Shown one piece after another: positions 15,462 to 22,439 of a stretch of 37,024 nucleotides of DNA (positions are counted from its first letter, which is position 1; the number at the start of each line of letters is the position of its first letter). This DNA comes from Gracilibacter sp. BRH_c7a (lineage in GTDB: Bacteria; Bacillota; Desulfitobacteriia; Desulfitobacteriales; Syntrophobotulaceae). The translations under genes and the position numbers were made by a program. Below the pieces are notes generated by a model. It did no database searches, had not been told where the DNA came from, and was given only the letters and a program-made list of their open reading frames with translations. The stretch is taken from positions 1-37,024 of the forward strand of contig LOEZ01000069.1 of the NCBI GenBank assembly GCA_001516055.1, given 5' to 3'.

Positions 15462-16613
15462 ATGTTCAGCCATATTTTTATGTATAATCTGAAAACCATA
15501 TTCAGAAATCGGCCTGCAATTTTTTGGACGTTGATCTATCCAATTGTACTTTCTACCCTTTTTTATTTTGCTTTCAGCAATCTGGTTAACGCCGAAAGTT
15601 TTGAACCGGTCGGTATTGCTGTAGCTGAAAGCAGTGAGCTTGCTGCAGAGACAGGATTTTACAGTGCCCTGGCGTCTGTATCGGATATAGACGGAACCGC
15701 TGAGAAGGAAGACATTTTTCGGATACAAACCGTATCCCAAGAAGAAGCGGAAGAGTTACTGAAAAACGGGAATATTGCAGCCTATATTTTTTATGATGAC
15801 GGCATAAAGCTTGCCGTAGCGGATTCGGGATTCGGACAGACCATAGCCAAGATTTTTATTGACGATTACCTGCAGGCCAGCTCAACAATACACACCATAT
15901 TAAGTGATAACCCCCAGGCGGCAGATCAGGGGCTTATTACCGACCTCGCCCAGCGGAAGGAATACTTGACCCAAGCCTCAGATTCCGCGTCCAGTCCGGA
16001 CACAACGGTAATTTATTTTTATGCACTGCTGGCGATGACCTGTCTGATGGGTTCTACTGTTGCGGTCGAAGAAATAATTAAACTTCAAGCCAATATGTCT
16101 CCTTTGGCTTCCCGCGTAAATCTGGTGCCGGTGGCGAAATTCAGAGTATTTCTTTACAACATATGCGCCACCATCCTTTTCCAGATGGTTGTGATCCTGC
16201 TTGTATTAGCCTACCTTATGTTTGCTCTGCAGATTGACTTCGGTGCGAAAACAGGCTTCATCCTTCTCACCTGCTTAATCAGCTGCATAACCGGCGTATT
16301 TTTCGGTACCACAGTCAGTGTCGGCTTTAAAAATACGGGTATTAAGTACGCTATTACAATCGGGGGCACGATGCTAAGCTGTTTTTTAGCAGGCTTGATG
16401 GTTGTCGATATGAAGTACATTATTCAGGAGTCGGCACCCATTATCGGCTATATCAGTCCGGCCAATCTGATTACGGATGCTTTCTACAGCCTGTACTATT
16501 ATGACGGTTTAAGCAGATATTTTGAAAACATCATACTCCTGGTTGCATACTCCGTTGTGATGTGCGTTGTTACCTGTCTTGTTATGAGGAGGAAGAAATA
16601 TGCAAGTATTTAA
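15462..16613 (+). CDS. ABC-2 type permease (LnrM/LnrN-like), first copy
   Basis: A 383-residue permease: an N-terminal helix (FWTLIYPIVLSTLFYFAFSN), a large extracytoplasmic domain of about 140 residues (roughly 45-180), then five to six membrane helices starting VIYFYALLAMTCLMGSTVAV. This is the ABC2_membrane_3-type fold used in LnrM/N and YhgE-like exporters. An AGGAGG site precedes ATG 15462. The next permease overlaps by 14 nt. The two permeases differ in sequence and probably form a heterodimer. Confidence 0.85.
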   Translation: MFSHIFMYNLKTIFRNRPAIFWTLIYPIVLSTLFYFAFSNLVNAESFEPVGIAVAESSELAAETGFYSALASVSDIDGTAEKEDIFRIQTVSQEEAEELLKNGNIAAYIFYDDGIKLAVADSGFGQTIAKIFIDDYLQASSTIHTILSDNPQAADQGLITDLAQRKEYLTQASDSASSPDTTVIYFYALLAMTCLMGSTVAVEEIIKLQANMSPLASRVNLVPVAKFRVFLYNICATILFQMVVILLVLAYLMFALQIDFGAKTGFILLTCLISCITGVFFGTTVSVGFKNTGIKYAITIGGTMLSCFLAGLMVVDMKYIIQESAPIIGYISPANLITDAFYSLYYYDGLSRYFENIILLVAYSVVMCVVTCLVMRRKKYASI

Positions 16614-17778
16614 AGTGTACTTCCAAATAATTAAGAACAATATCCCCATTCTGATGATTTACATTACTGTCTTTATAGGTATATCGATGGCGTTTTCAAC
16701 ATCGGGACAGAGCAGTGACATTGCCGAATTTACCGAAAGCAGAGCACCCGTCGCTTTTATCAACGATGATAATGATTCCGCGTTAATTAAAGGACTTATG
16801 GAATATGCCGGTGAGAAGTCTACTATTGTCGAAGTGGAGGATAATCAGGAAGCTTTGCAGGACGCCCTGTTTTTCCGTGAAGTTGAGTATATTATCAGAA
16901 TTCCGGCAGGTTTTACCGAAAGATTTATGAATGGTGAGGCTACGGCTCTTGAGAAAACCAGCATACCGAATTCCACTTCGGGAATATATATGGAGATGAT
17001 TCTCAACAATTTTCTGAACAGCGCAAACCACTACATCAAATATGTAAATGGTATCACTCAGGAAGAGCTTGTGGCCAAGGTAACAACTGATCTCACCAAG
17101 GAGACCGAAGTAGTCATAAGCGATTATGAAAGCGGGGTTGCCAACGGCAGCGGCATGGCCTTCTTCTTTAACTTTGCAGCATATCCGGTAATCATCATTC
17201 TTATCTTCGGCATTACATCTTTCATGTTGGTGTTTAATGATACCTTGAAAAAGCAGAGAACTCTATGTTCCCCGATTAGTCACAGCAGACTGAGTATGGA
17301 AACGCTTTTGGCCAATCTGTCATTTACCGTTATAGTCTGGGCAATCATGTTAACAGCATCTTTTGTGATGCTCGGCAAGGAACTCCTATCTATTAACGGT
17401 CTATTATGGGCCATAAACCTTTTTATCGTTGCTATTGTTGGGCTCAGTATCAGTTTCCTTATTGGAAGCCTTATCAAAAACAAAAACGCCCAGTCAGCTG
17501 TAGCCAATACGTTTACCCTCGGCTTAGCATTCCTGTCGGGCTGTTTTGTACCGCAGTCCCTATTAAACGAAGCAGTCCTTTCAGTCGGAAGATTCCTGCC
17601 AACCTACTGGTATGTACGGGCCAGCGATGAGATCGGGAAATTGAAATCCTTCGGCTGGGAGTCGCTCCAGCCTGTCATATTCAGCTACCTGATCCAGATT
17701 GGTTTTGCCGCGGCTCTTATTTGCATAGCACTTGTGATCACGCGGCAGGTACGCAGCGGGTCAGTAAGGCAGGCGTAA
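16600..17778 (+). CDS. ABC-2 type permease (LnrM/LnrN-like), second copy
   Basis: A 392-residue permease with the same layout as its neighbour: an N-terminal helix (NIPILMIYITVFIGISMAFS), an external domain with VAFINDDNDSALIKGLMEYA, then FNFAAYPVIIILIFGITSFM and four further helices. The PxxFLPTYWYVRA-like segment near residue 345 (GRFLPTYWYVRASDEIGKL) is conserved in this exporter group. The GAGGAGG site lies inside the preceding gene, and the start overlaps it by 14 nt, which implies coupled translation. Confidence 0.85.
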   Translation: MQVFKVYFQIIKNNIPILMIYITVFIGISMAFSTSGQSSDIAEFTESRAPVAFINDDNDSALIKGLMEYAGEKSTIVEVEDNQEALQDALFFREVEYIIRIPAGFTERFMNGEATALEKTSIPNSTSGIYMEMILNNFLNSANHYIKYVNGITQEELVAKVTTDLTKETEVVISDYESGVANGSGMAFFFNFAAYPVIIILIFGITSFMLVFNDTLKKQRTLCSPISHSRLSMETLLANLSFTVIVWAIMLTASFVMLGKELLSINGLLWAINLFIVAIVGLSISFLIGSLIKNKNAQSAVANTFTLGLAFLSGCFVPQSLLNEAVLSVGRFLPTYWYVRASDEIGKLKSFGWESLQPVIFSYLIQIGFAAALICIALVITRQVRSGSVRQA

Positions 17779-17807
17779 GCGTAATTAAGAGATATAATAT
17801 TTTACAG

Positions 17808-17861
17808 TTGACAAACACTCCCTACAAGTGTAGTCTGTTTATAGATTACACTTGTAGGGAG
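17808..17861 (+). promoter_or_regulatory. BlaI-type promoter/operator with 15-bp inverted arms
   Basis: TTGACA (17808-17813) and a weak -10, TAGTCT (17831-17836, 17-bp spacer), lie in a perfect inverted repeat: CTCCCTACAAGTGTA (17818-17832) and TACACTTGTAGGGAG (17847-17861), with a 14-bp centre. Each arm itself contains a TACA-N2-TGTA dyad (TACAAGTGTA and TACACTTGTA), the usual BlaI/MecI half-palindrome design, so two repressor dimers may bind. The RNA could also form a long hairpin before the start codon. Confidence 0.75.
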
Positions 17862-17873
17862 ATGTTTTTAATA

Positions 17874-18251
17874 ATGACAGATAAAAGCTGCCGTATTTCT
17901 GATGCCGAATGGCTGGTAATGAAAGTTCTTTGGCAGGAGAATCCCTTAACTGCATCTTTGATTACGGACCATTTACAACCGGAAATCGGGTGGAGTCCCA
18001 AAACAATTCAAACTTTAATTGCCCGCCTTGTTAAAAAAGGAGCTTTAGCGGTAAATAAAGAGGCTGGTTTAAACCAATACTATCCGTTGTTATCCCAAGA
18101 AGAATGCATGGTTGAAGAGACCAAAACCTTTCTTCGAAAAGTCTACAATGGTTCTTTGCATGGACTTATCGCCAATTTTGTTAACAATGAAAGCTTATCA
18201 CCGAAAGAAATCGAAGAACTCAAACGCTTGCTCGATGAGAAACTTCAATAG
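17874..18251 (+). CDS. BlaI/MecI-family transcriptional repressor
   Basis: A 125-residue winged-helix repressor: ISDAEWLVMKVLWQENPLTA, then GWSPKTIQTLIARLVKKGAL (recognition helix) and LNQYYPLLSQEECMVEETKT, followed by a helical dimerisation tail. ATG 17874 is chosen, 12 nt after the AGGGAG of the operator arm; an ATG at 17862 abuts that site. The frame continues upstream to 17721, but that part precedes the promoter. The M56 sensor gene follows by 19 nt, as in blaI-blaR1 pairs. In this family induction is by proteolysis of the repressor. Confidence 0.9.
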   Translation: MTDKSCRISDAEWLVMKVLWQENPLTASLITDHLQPEIGWSPKTIQTLIARLVKKGALAVNKEAGLNQYYPLLSQEECMVEETKTFLRKVYNGSLHGLIANFVNNESLSPKEIEELKRLLDEKLQ

Positions 18252-18270
18252 GGAAGGGAAGTGAAAATAA

Positions 18271-20283
18271 GTGAACCTAACCGAACTCTTTCACTCCATA
18301 GTCACGTTGTCCCTGCTGGGGAGTATTACAGCCGCCGGGTTATTCTTAATCAAACTGCTGCTCAGGCGGAAACTCAGTGCGAATTGGCATTACGCCATTT
18401 GGTTTATATTGATCTTACGGCTTGTTATTCCATTTACACCGTCCGCTCCATTTAATGTCCTTAATTTCATTCCGCATTACCAGCAGATGATGGATTCCGC
18501 ATCAATATCCATGCCTGATTGGCAAGGGACAAGCTCAAACAACCTCCAACCAGGGAACACCTCAAATCTGACGGGCGAAATGCTGTCTGGAAACGAAAAG
18601 GGCGGCCAGCCACCCTCTGCACCGGTAGAAGAATGGTTTTACTGGGATACTGCCGCTCTCATCTGGCTGGGTGGGGTACTGGCGATTTCCTTGTATGTTT
18701 TGTTAGTCAACGGAATCCTTCTACTGAAAACGAGAAAACTTCCGGTTTGTGTTTCATCGGATATTATAAGTATCTTGCAGGCATGCAAAGCAGATTTACA
18801 GGTTCATTCCGAAGTTTCTGTTGTCTATGATGATTCTCCTAAATCACCGGCACTTTTTGGTTTATTCCGCCCTAAGATCGTTATTTCACCGGATATAGTC
18901 GAGCGGTTATCACCCGAAGAACTGCGTCATATTTTTTTGCATGAACTGAGTCATCTAAAGAGGCATGACCTGCAGGTTAGTGTCCTGGTCTTGGCAATCC
19001 GGATTATTTATTGGTTCAACCCTTTCATCTGGTTCGCACTTTACCAAATGAAACGGGATTGTGAAATAGCCTGTGATGCTACAGTTCTGTCCGCTTTGAA
19101 ACCGCAAGATCACAAAAAATATGGACAAACCATTATCCGCCTCATGCAATTGCTTTCCGAACCTCACTGGGTTCTGGGTACGCTTGGTTTTGTCAGTAAA
19201 TTCAATGCCAGGAGGATAATAATGATTTCTAAATTTAAGAAGACAACCCTAAAATGGGCTGTTGTCGCTTTAGTCTTAACCCTGGTTGTTGGGTGTTCAA
19301 GCCTGAGCAATCCCATTAACCCGCCAAGCAACGGTCAAAATCAACAAGACACCAATGCGCCAAATTTACCTTCATTACCTCCCGACTCCTCAAATGTCTA
19401 CCAAAATACCCAGTACGGTTTCAGCTTTTCCTTGCCGGAGAGCTGGCAGGGTTATTCGATCGTAGAGAGTCAATGGGAGGGTTTAAGTCTTGGGAGCCAA
19501 ACCGGGGAACCAATTGTGGAGACCGGCCCGCTGGTTTCGATCAGAGACCCCCGCTGGACTTCGCAAACCCCGCGGCAGGATATTCCCATCATGGTGTTTA
19601 CGCTTGCAGAATGGAATTCTCTGCAACAAGGAGTATTCCATATCGGTGCCGCCCCGATCGGCCCAAGCGAACTGGGGCGTAACAATACCTACGTCTTTGC
19701 CCTGCCCGCACGTTACAACTACGCTTTCCCGGTGGGATATGAAGAGGTGGAAACAATTCTGGCAGGCAAACCGCTGCTCACCACGCAAGTGTCCCAACAA
19801 CACCCCGACGCCACGGAATCCCTATTGTTGAATATGATGGCAGCGGGAGAACAGGGTAAAGTTCTTTTCTGTGATTTCCCGGTGAAAACAACATCCCTCC
19901 AAGAGGTTGAGAAGGCATGGGGGAAAGCGGATCAAACCGACTATGTGGCAGCAGCTAAAGGCCGTTATGCGACCTATTCGAGCCATAATGTTGTGTTTGG
20001 GATCAACAAGGGCGACCAAATATTTGAAGTCCGCTCTTCCGATAGCCGCCTGAAAGGCATAACTCTTGCGGAAGCCAAAACAGTATTAGGAACACCGGCC
20101 TATAACGCCGAAAGCAACGGTCAGGAAATCATCGGCTATACGACCAATTCGGAATTCAAAGTTGAAATGGTCTTCCCTCAGCCGACAAGCGAAGATCCCA
20201 ATCCGGTAATCGATCATTATAATGTACTTTATCCGTCCGGGACAGTTAATTCTATGGCGGACGACCCAGGCAGGCAGTGGTAA
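18271..20283 (+). CDS. BlaR1/MecR1-like M56 peptidase with a C-terminal DUF4309-like region
   Basis: A 670-residue protein with a GTG start at 18271, supported by GGGAAGGG. The N-terminal half has about four membrane helices and the M56 zinc peptidase site HELSHLKRHD (His224, Glu225, His228), then DCEIACDATVL as the usual third-ligand region. Residues about 318-345 are KKTTLKWAVVALVLTLVVGC, a membrane segment ending in a lipobox-like Cys. After a Pro/Asn-rich linker, about 380-510 is an unassigned extracellular domain and about 515-650 resembles DUF4309/YjgB. No penicillin-binding domain (SxxK/KTG) is seen, so the signal is probably not a beta-lactam. Confidence 0.82.
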   Translation: MNLTELFHSIVTLSLLGSITAAGLFLIKLLLRRKLSANWHYAIWFILILRLVIPFTPSAPFNVLNFIPHYQQMMDSASISMPDWQGTSSNNLQPGNTSNLTGEMLSGNEKGGQPPSAPVEEWFYWDTAALIWLGGVLAISLYVLLVNGILLLKTRKLPVCVSSDIISILQACKADLQVHSEVSVVYDDSPKSPALFGLFRPKIVISPDIVERLSPEELRHIFLHELSHLKRHDLQVSVLVLAIRIIYWFNPFIWFALYQMKRDCEIACDATVLSALKPQDHKKYGQTIIRLMQLLSEPHWVLGTLGFVSKFNARRIIMISKFKKTTLKWAVVALVLTLVVGCSSLSNPINPPSNGQNQQDTNAPNLPSLPPDSSNVYQNTQYGFSFSLPESWQGYSIVESQWEGLSLGSQTGEPIVETGPLVSIRDPRWTSQTPRQDIPIMVFTLAEWNSLQQGVFHIGAAPIGPSELGRNNTYVFALPARYNYAFPVGYEEVETILAGKPLLTTQVSQQHPDATESLLLNMMAAGEQGKVLFCDFPVKTTSLQEVEKAWGKADQTDYVAAAKGRYATYSSHNVVFGINKGDQIFEVRSSDSRLKGITLAEAKTVLGTPAYNAESNGQEIIGYTTNSEFKVEMVFPQPTSEDPNPVIDHYNVLYPSGTVNSMADDPGRQW

Positions 20284-20380
20284 ACTTTATTCCACCAACA
20301 ACCTGGCAAACAATACTTTTTTTTCGTTATCTTATTGACAAAGTTACTGGAAAGGCGTTAGGCGATAAGAAAACGAAAGA

Positions 20381-20470
20381 ATGTTAAAGTTTAAACTATA
20401 TTATGATAAAGATGCTGAAGAAGTTTGGCTGAGAGAAATATCTTTAAAAGGTTTAACAACATTCATTTGA
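20381..20470 (+). pseudogene. Truncated 5' copy of a DUF2812 gene
   Basis: The first 24 codons (MLKFKLYYDKDAEEVWLREI...) match the intact DUF2812 gene at 27098 with about five mismatches in 72 nt, then the reading departs and ends at TGA 20468-20470. The rest of the gene is absent. Both copies lie on the same strand and flank the reductive dehalogenase region. No transposase is seen nearby. Confidence 0.75.
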
Positions 20471-20490
20471 TGAAAGGAAAAATGAACTTC

Positions 20491-20527
20491 TTGATTTGAT
20501 GGACTAAATTTGATACCATATTTGTAT
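20491..20527 (+). promoter_or_regulatory. Probable promoter and dyad of the toxin-antitoxin operon
   Basis: TTGATT (20491-20496), a 17-bp spacer and TACCAT (20514-20519) are a moderate promoter. ATAC-N7-GTAT at 20513-20527 is a short dyad overlapping the -10, where an antitoxin could bind to autoregulate the operon. Confidence 0.4.
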
Positions 20528-20543
20528 AGGCGGTGATGAGTTT

Positions 20544-20834
20544 ATGAAAATCAGGGAAGATATTCGACCGATTTCTTATATTAAGGCCAATGCAGCCGAG
20601 ATACTGGATCAAGTGCATGAGTCCCACAGGCCTGTTTATGTAACCCAAAATGGTGAAGCCAAAGCGGTTTTATTGGATACCGAATCCTACGAAAAAATGA
20701 AAAACGCACTGGGGCTGATGAAATTGCTGACACAAGGGGAAAGAGACATCGTTGACGGAAACGTTCTGTCTCAGGATGACTTTTTTCTGAATATGGATCA
20801 TCAGTTTCTTGATCAGGATAATCGGAAGTCATGA
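20544..20834 (+). CDS. Type II antitoxin, Phd/YefM family
   Basis: A 96-residue protein: the N-terminal DNA-binding and dimerisation domain reads ISYIKANAAEILDQVHESHR, then PVYVTQNGEAKAVLLDTESY, the Phd/YefM signature. The acidic C-terminal tail (ERDIVDGNVLSQDDFFLNMD) would wrap the toxin. GGCGGTGAT precedes ATG 20544. The stop overlaps the toxin start by 4 nt (ATGA), so translation is coupled. It probably represses its own promoter and neutralises the neighbouring toxin. Confidence 0.9.
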   Translation: MKIREDIRPISYIKANAAEILDQVHESHRPVYVTQNGEAKAVLLDTESYEKMKNALGLMKLLTQGERDIVDGNVLSQDDFFLNMDHQFLDQDNRKS

Positions 20835-21157
20835 GTAAGCAATATCAAATTTTTTGGACCAAAACTGCGCAACAGGATTTAAAAAAAATTATTGAATATA
20901 TATCCATCGACAGTACAAATAATGCAGGAAGAATCTATCAAGACATAAAGAATAAATCGGGAAATTTATATCAAATGCCCTTTCAAGGAAGAATAGTGCC
21001 TGAACTAAGATATTTCGGAATTTTGATATATCGAGAATTAATCATGCCTCCTTGGCGGCTGATCTATAAGATTGAAGATAATAAAGTTTGGATACTGGCA
21101 GTGATTGACGAAAGAAGAAATGTTGAGGACATATTGCTCAACAGGTTTATCGAATGA
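20831..21157 (+). CDS. Type II toxin, RelE/ParE superfamily
   Basis: A 108-residue basic protein: IFWTKTAQQDLKKIIEYISI, FQGRIVPELRYFGILIYREL, then PWRLIYKIEDNKVWILAVID and ERRNVEDILLNR. The order of beta strands and the final DERRNVEDIL motif (typically H/D-x-R-R in this fold) fit ParE/RelE toxins. Whether it cleaves mRNA on the ribosome (RelE) or acts on gyrase (ParE) cannot be decided from the sequence. The overlap with the Phd-type antitoxin supports a functional pair. Confidence 0.88.
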   Translation: MSKQYQIFWTKTAQQDLKKIIEYISIDSTNNAGRIYQDIKNKSGNLYQMPFQGRIVPELRYFGILIYRELIMPPWRLIYKIEDNKVWILAVIDERRNVEDILLNRFIE

Positions 21158-21189
21158 GATTATTGCTAGAAGAATATGGATAGAATACA

Positions 21190-21465
21190 ATGAATTCATC
21201 CCAACAACTAGCTTTCCGCACCATAAATATCTGCGCGACGAATTCCTGTCGCTTCTCTTCGGTAAGCCCAGCAGGAGGAGGACCTGGGTGTAAGTCAAAT
21301 GGGACACTGGTGTCCCATTTGACCCGTCGGATCCTTCAGGGAAGTTATGCCCATACTCCTCGTAGATCTTCATCAGCCTGAAGGCAGTTCGACGAGTATA
21401 GTCCACCGACTCTTCCAACTACTTGATCCATTCCCCGTGTTTGAGCATGGCCTTGAAGTTCAGTA
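21190..21465 (-). pseudogene. Broken DUF3102-type gene
   Basis: Read on the minus strand: KAMLKHGEWIK, an in-frame TAG where the family has Trp, then LEESVDYTRRTAFRLMKIYE and SHLTYTQVLLLLG. A frame change near 21265 then gives TEEKRQEFVAQIFMV. These are the successive motifs of DUF3102 proteins found on mobile elements (WLEExVxYSxRTAxxLMKIxEEY, LSYTQALxLLG, EEREEFV). One nonsense codon and one frameshift mark it as dead. It holds a 28-bp palindrome at 21295-21322 with 13-bp arms. Confidence 0.65.
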
Positions 21466-21533
21466 AAAATCGCAGTGACCAATATGCTGTTGATCATCTT
21501 CTAATAATGATTAAGAATTGATAAGATAAAGAT

Positions 21534-21566
21534 AGGCCGCAACGAACTTTAGTTTCGTCGCGGCCT
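21534..21566. terminator. Strong hairpin, probable terminator of the CRP/FNR gene
   Basis: AGGCCGC (21534-21540) pairs with GCGGCCT (21560-21566), and ACGAA with TTCGT inside it, leaving one mismatch and a short loop. On the minus strand it lies 47 nt after the regulator's stop and is followed by ATCTTTATCTTATC, T-rich but interrupted. On the plus strand a T-run comes about 14 nt later. Confidence 0.55.
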
Positions 21567-21612
21567 CATAAATTTGTAGTTTTTTATTACATACGTTTAT
21601 CACAACTTAACT

Positions 21613-22263
21613 TCAATCGGCTGTCTTTTTTACTTGTATTTTGCGATTCACGATTCGTATTAATTCTTCATCACAAAGCTCATTGATTAGCCGAGCAACC
21701 GTCACTCTATTGGCACTAATAATTTTAGCCATATCATCCTGGGAATACTGGAATCTTAAGCTGTACCAATTATCTTCCAGAGCGGACGCTGCATCTGCTG
21801 ATGCACAAAACAGATTATAGAGCCTGATCTTACAACAATCCAAAGAAAGACTTTCTATAACTTTCATAAGTGTCATGATAGTCTTGGACATGTACTTTAA
21901 TAAGCCGTCTTTTAATAGATTTGAAGAGGCAATTATACGATTATCCATTTTATATAAAACTGTTGGTGTCTCAGTAACAATCGACATGTTTGGCATTTGG
22001 AGTATTAAAAGTGAAGGTACGGCACCGAATATCGAACCTTCCTCTTGGATGAGTAATATTTTTTCCTTGCCTTCATAATTGGTTGTACAAAATCTTACCC
22101 GGCCTTTATCGATATAATAAATCGAATCGACAGCTTCGTAAGGGTGGATAAGAATAACATGAGCATCAGATGTAATTTTAATGCCATATCTATAGATTTC
22201 TTCTTTGAGTTCCAAACATTGAGATGATAAGAATGGAGTGCCGTATGATTGGTTGTCAGACAT
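21613..22263 (-). CDS. CRP/FNR-family regulator, CprK/RdhK-like
   Basis: A 216-residue protein: an N-terminal cyclic-nucleotide-binding-type beta barrel (about 35-125: HPYEAVDSIYYIDKGRVRFC, then GKEKILLIQEEGSIFGAVPS), a long dimerisation helix, and a C-terminal winged HTH (YSQDDMAKIISANRVTVARL). In this position, divergent from rdhA, the family (CprK of Desulfitobacterium) senses the organohalide and activates transcription. The overall similarity to CprK is modest and the HTH recognition residues differ (SANRVTVARL versus TGVHHVTVSRV), so its DNA site may not be the classical dehalobox. AAAGGATG precedes ATG 22263. Confidence 0.8.
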   Translation of the reverse strand: MSDNQSYGTPFLSSQCLELKEEIYRYGIKITSDAHVILIHPYEAVDSIYYIDKGRVRFCTTNYEGKEKILLIQEEGSIFGAVPSLLILQMPNMSIVTETPTVLYKMDNRIIASSNLLKDGLLKYMSKTIMTLMKVIESLSLDCCKIRLYNLFCASADAASALEDNWYSLRFQYSQDDMAKIISANRVTVARLINELCDEELIRIVNRKIQVKKTAD

Positions 22264-22341
22264 CGATAGGAATCATCCTTTCTTAATCTGAGTGCTTTCC
22301 TGACTCAAATTCATTATATCATACCCATTTCAACACACTGG

Positions 22342-22357
22342 TGTAGCATTTGCTACA
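22342..22357. promoter_or_regulatory. Palindrome upstream of rdhA, candidate regulator site
   Basis: TGTAGCA-TT-TGCTACA is a perfect palindrome between the divergent regulator and rdhA. TATCCT at 22381-22386 could be the rdhA -10 box; the palindrome centre would then lie about 43 nt upstream of the start site, near the -41.5 position of class II CRP/FNR activation. The classical dehalobox (TTAAT-N4-ATTAA) was not found here. ACAC-TG-GTGT lies just upstream at 22334-22343. Confidence 0.5.
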
Positions 22358-22439
22358 AAGACGCAAATGTAATACTCATTTATCCTATTTGTTTGTTAAA
22401 TTAGTATCAAGAATACAAACAGTAGGAGGTGGGGTGAGT

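Noticed and set aside
19470-19831. Several overlapping open frames on both strands inside the M56 gene
   Set aside because: They lack ribosome-binding sites and family motifs and are shadows of the GC-richer coding frame.
21158-21612. Insertion-sequence remnant near the toxin gene
   Set aside because: The palindrome and fragment fit a DUF3102 gene; no transposase motif or terminal repeat pair with target duplication was seen.
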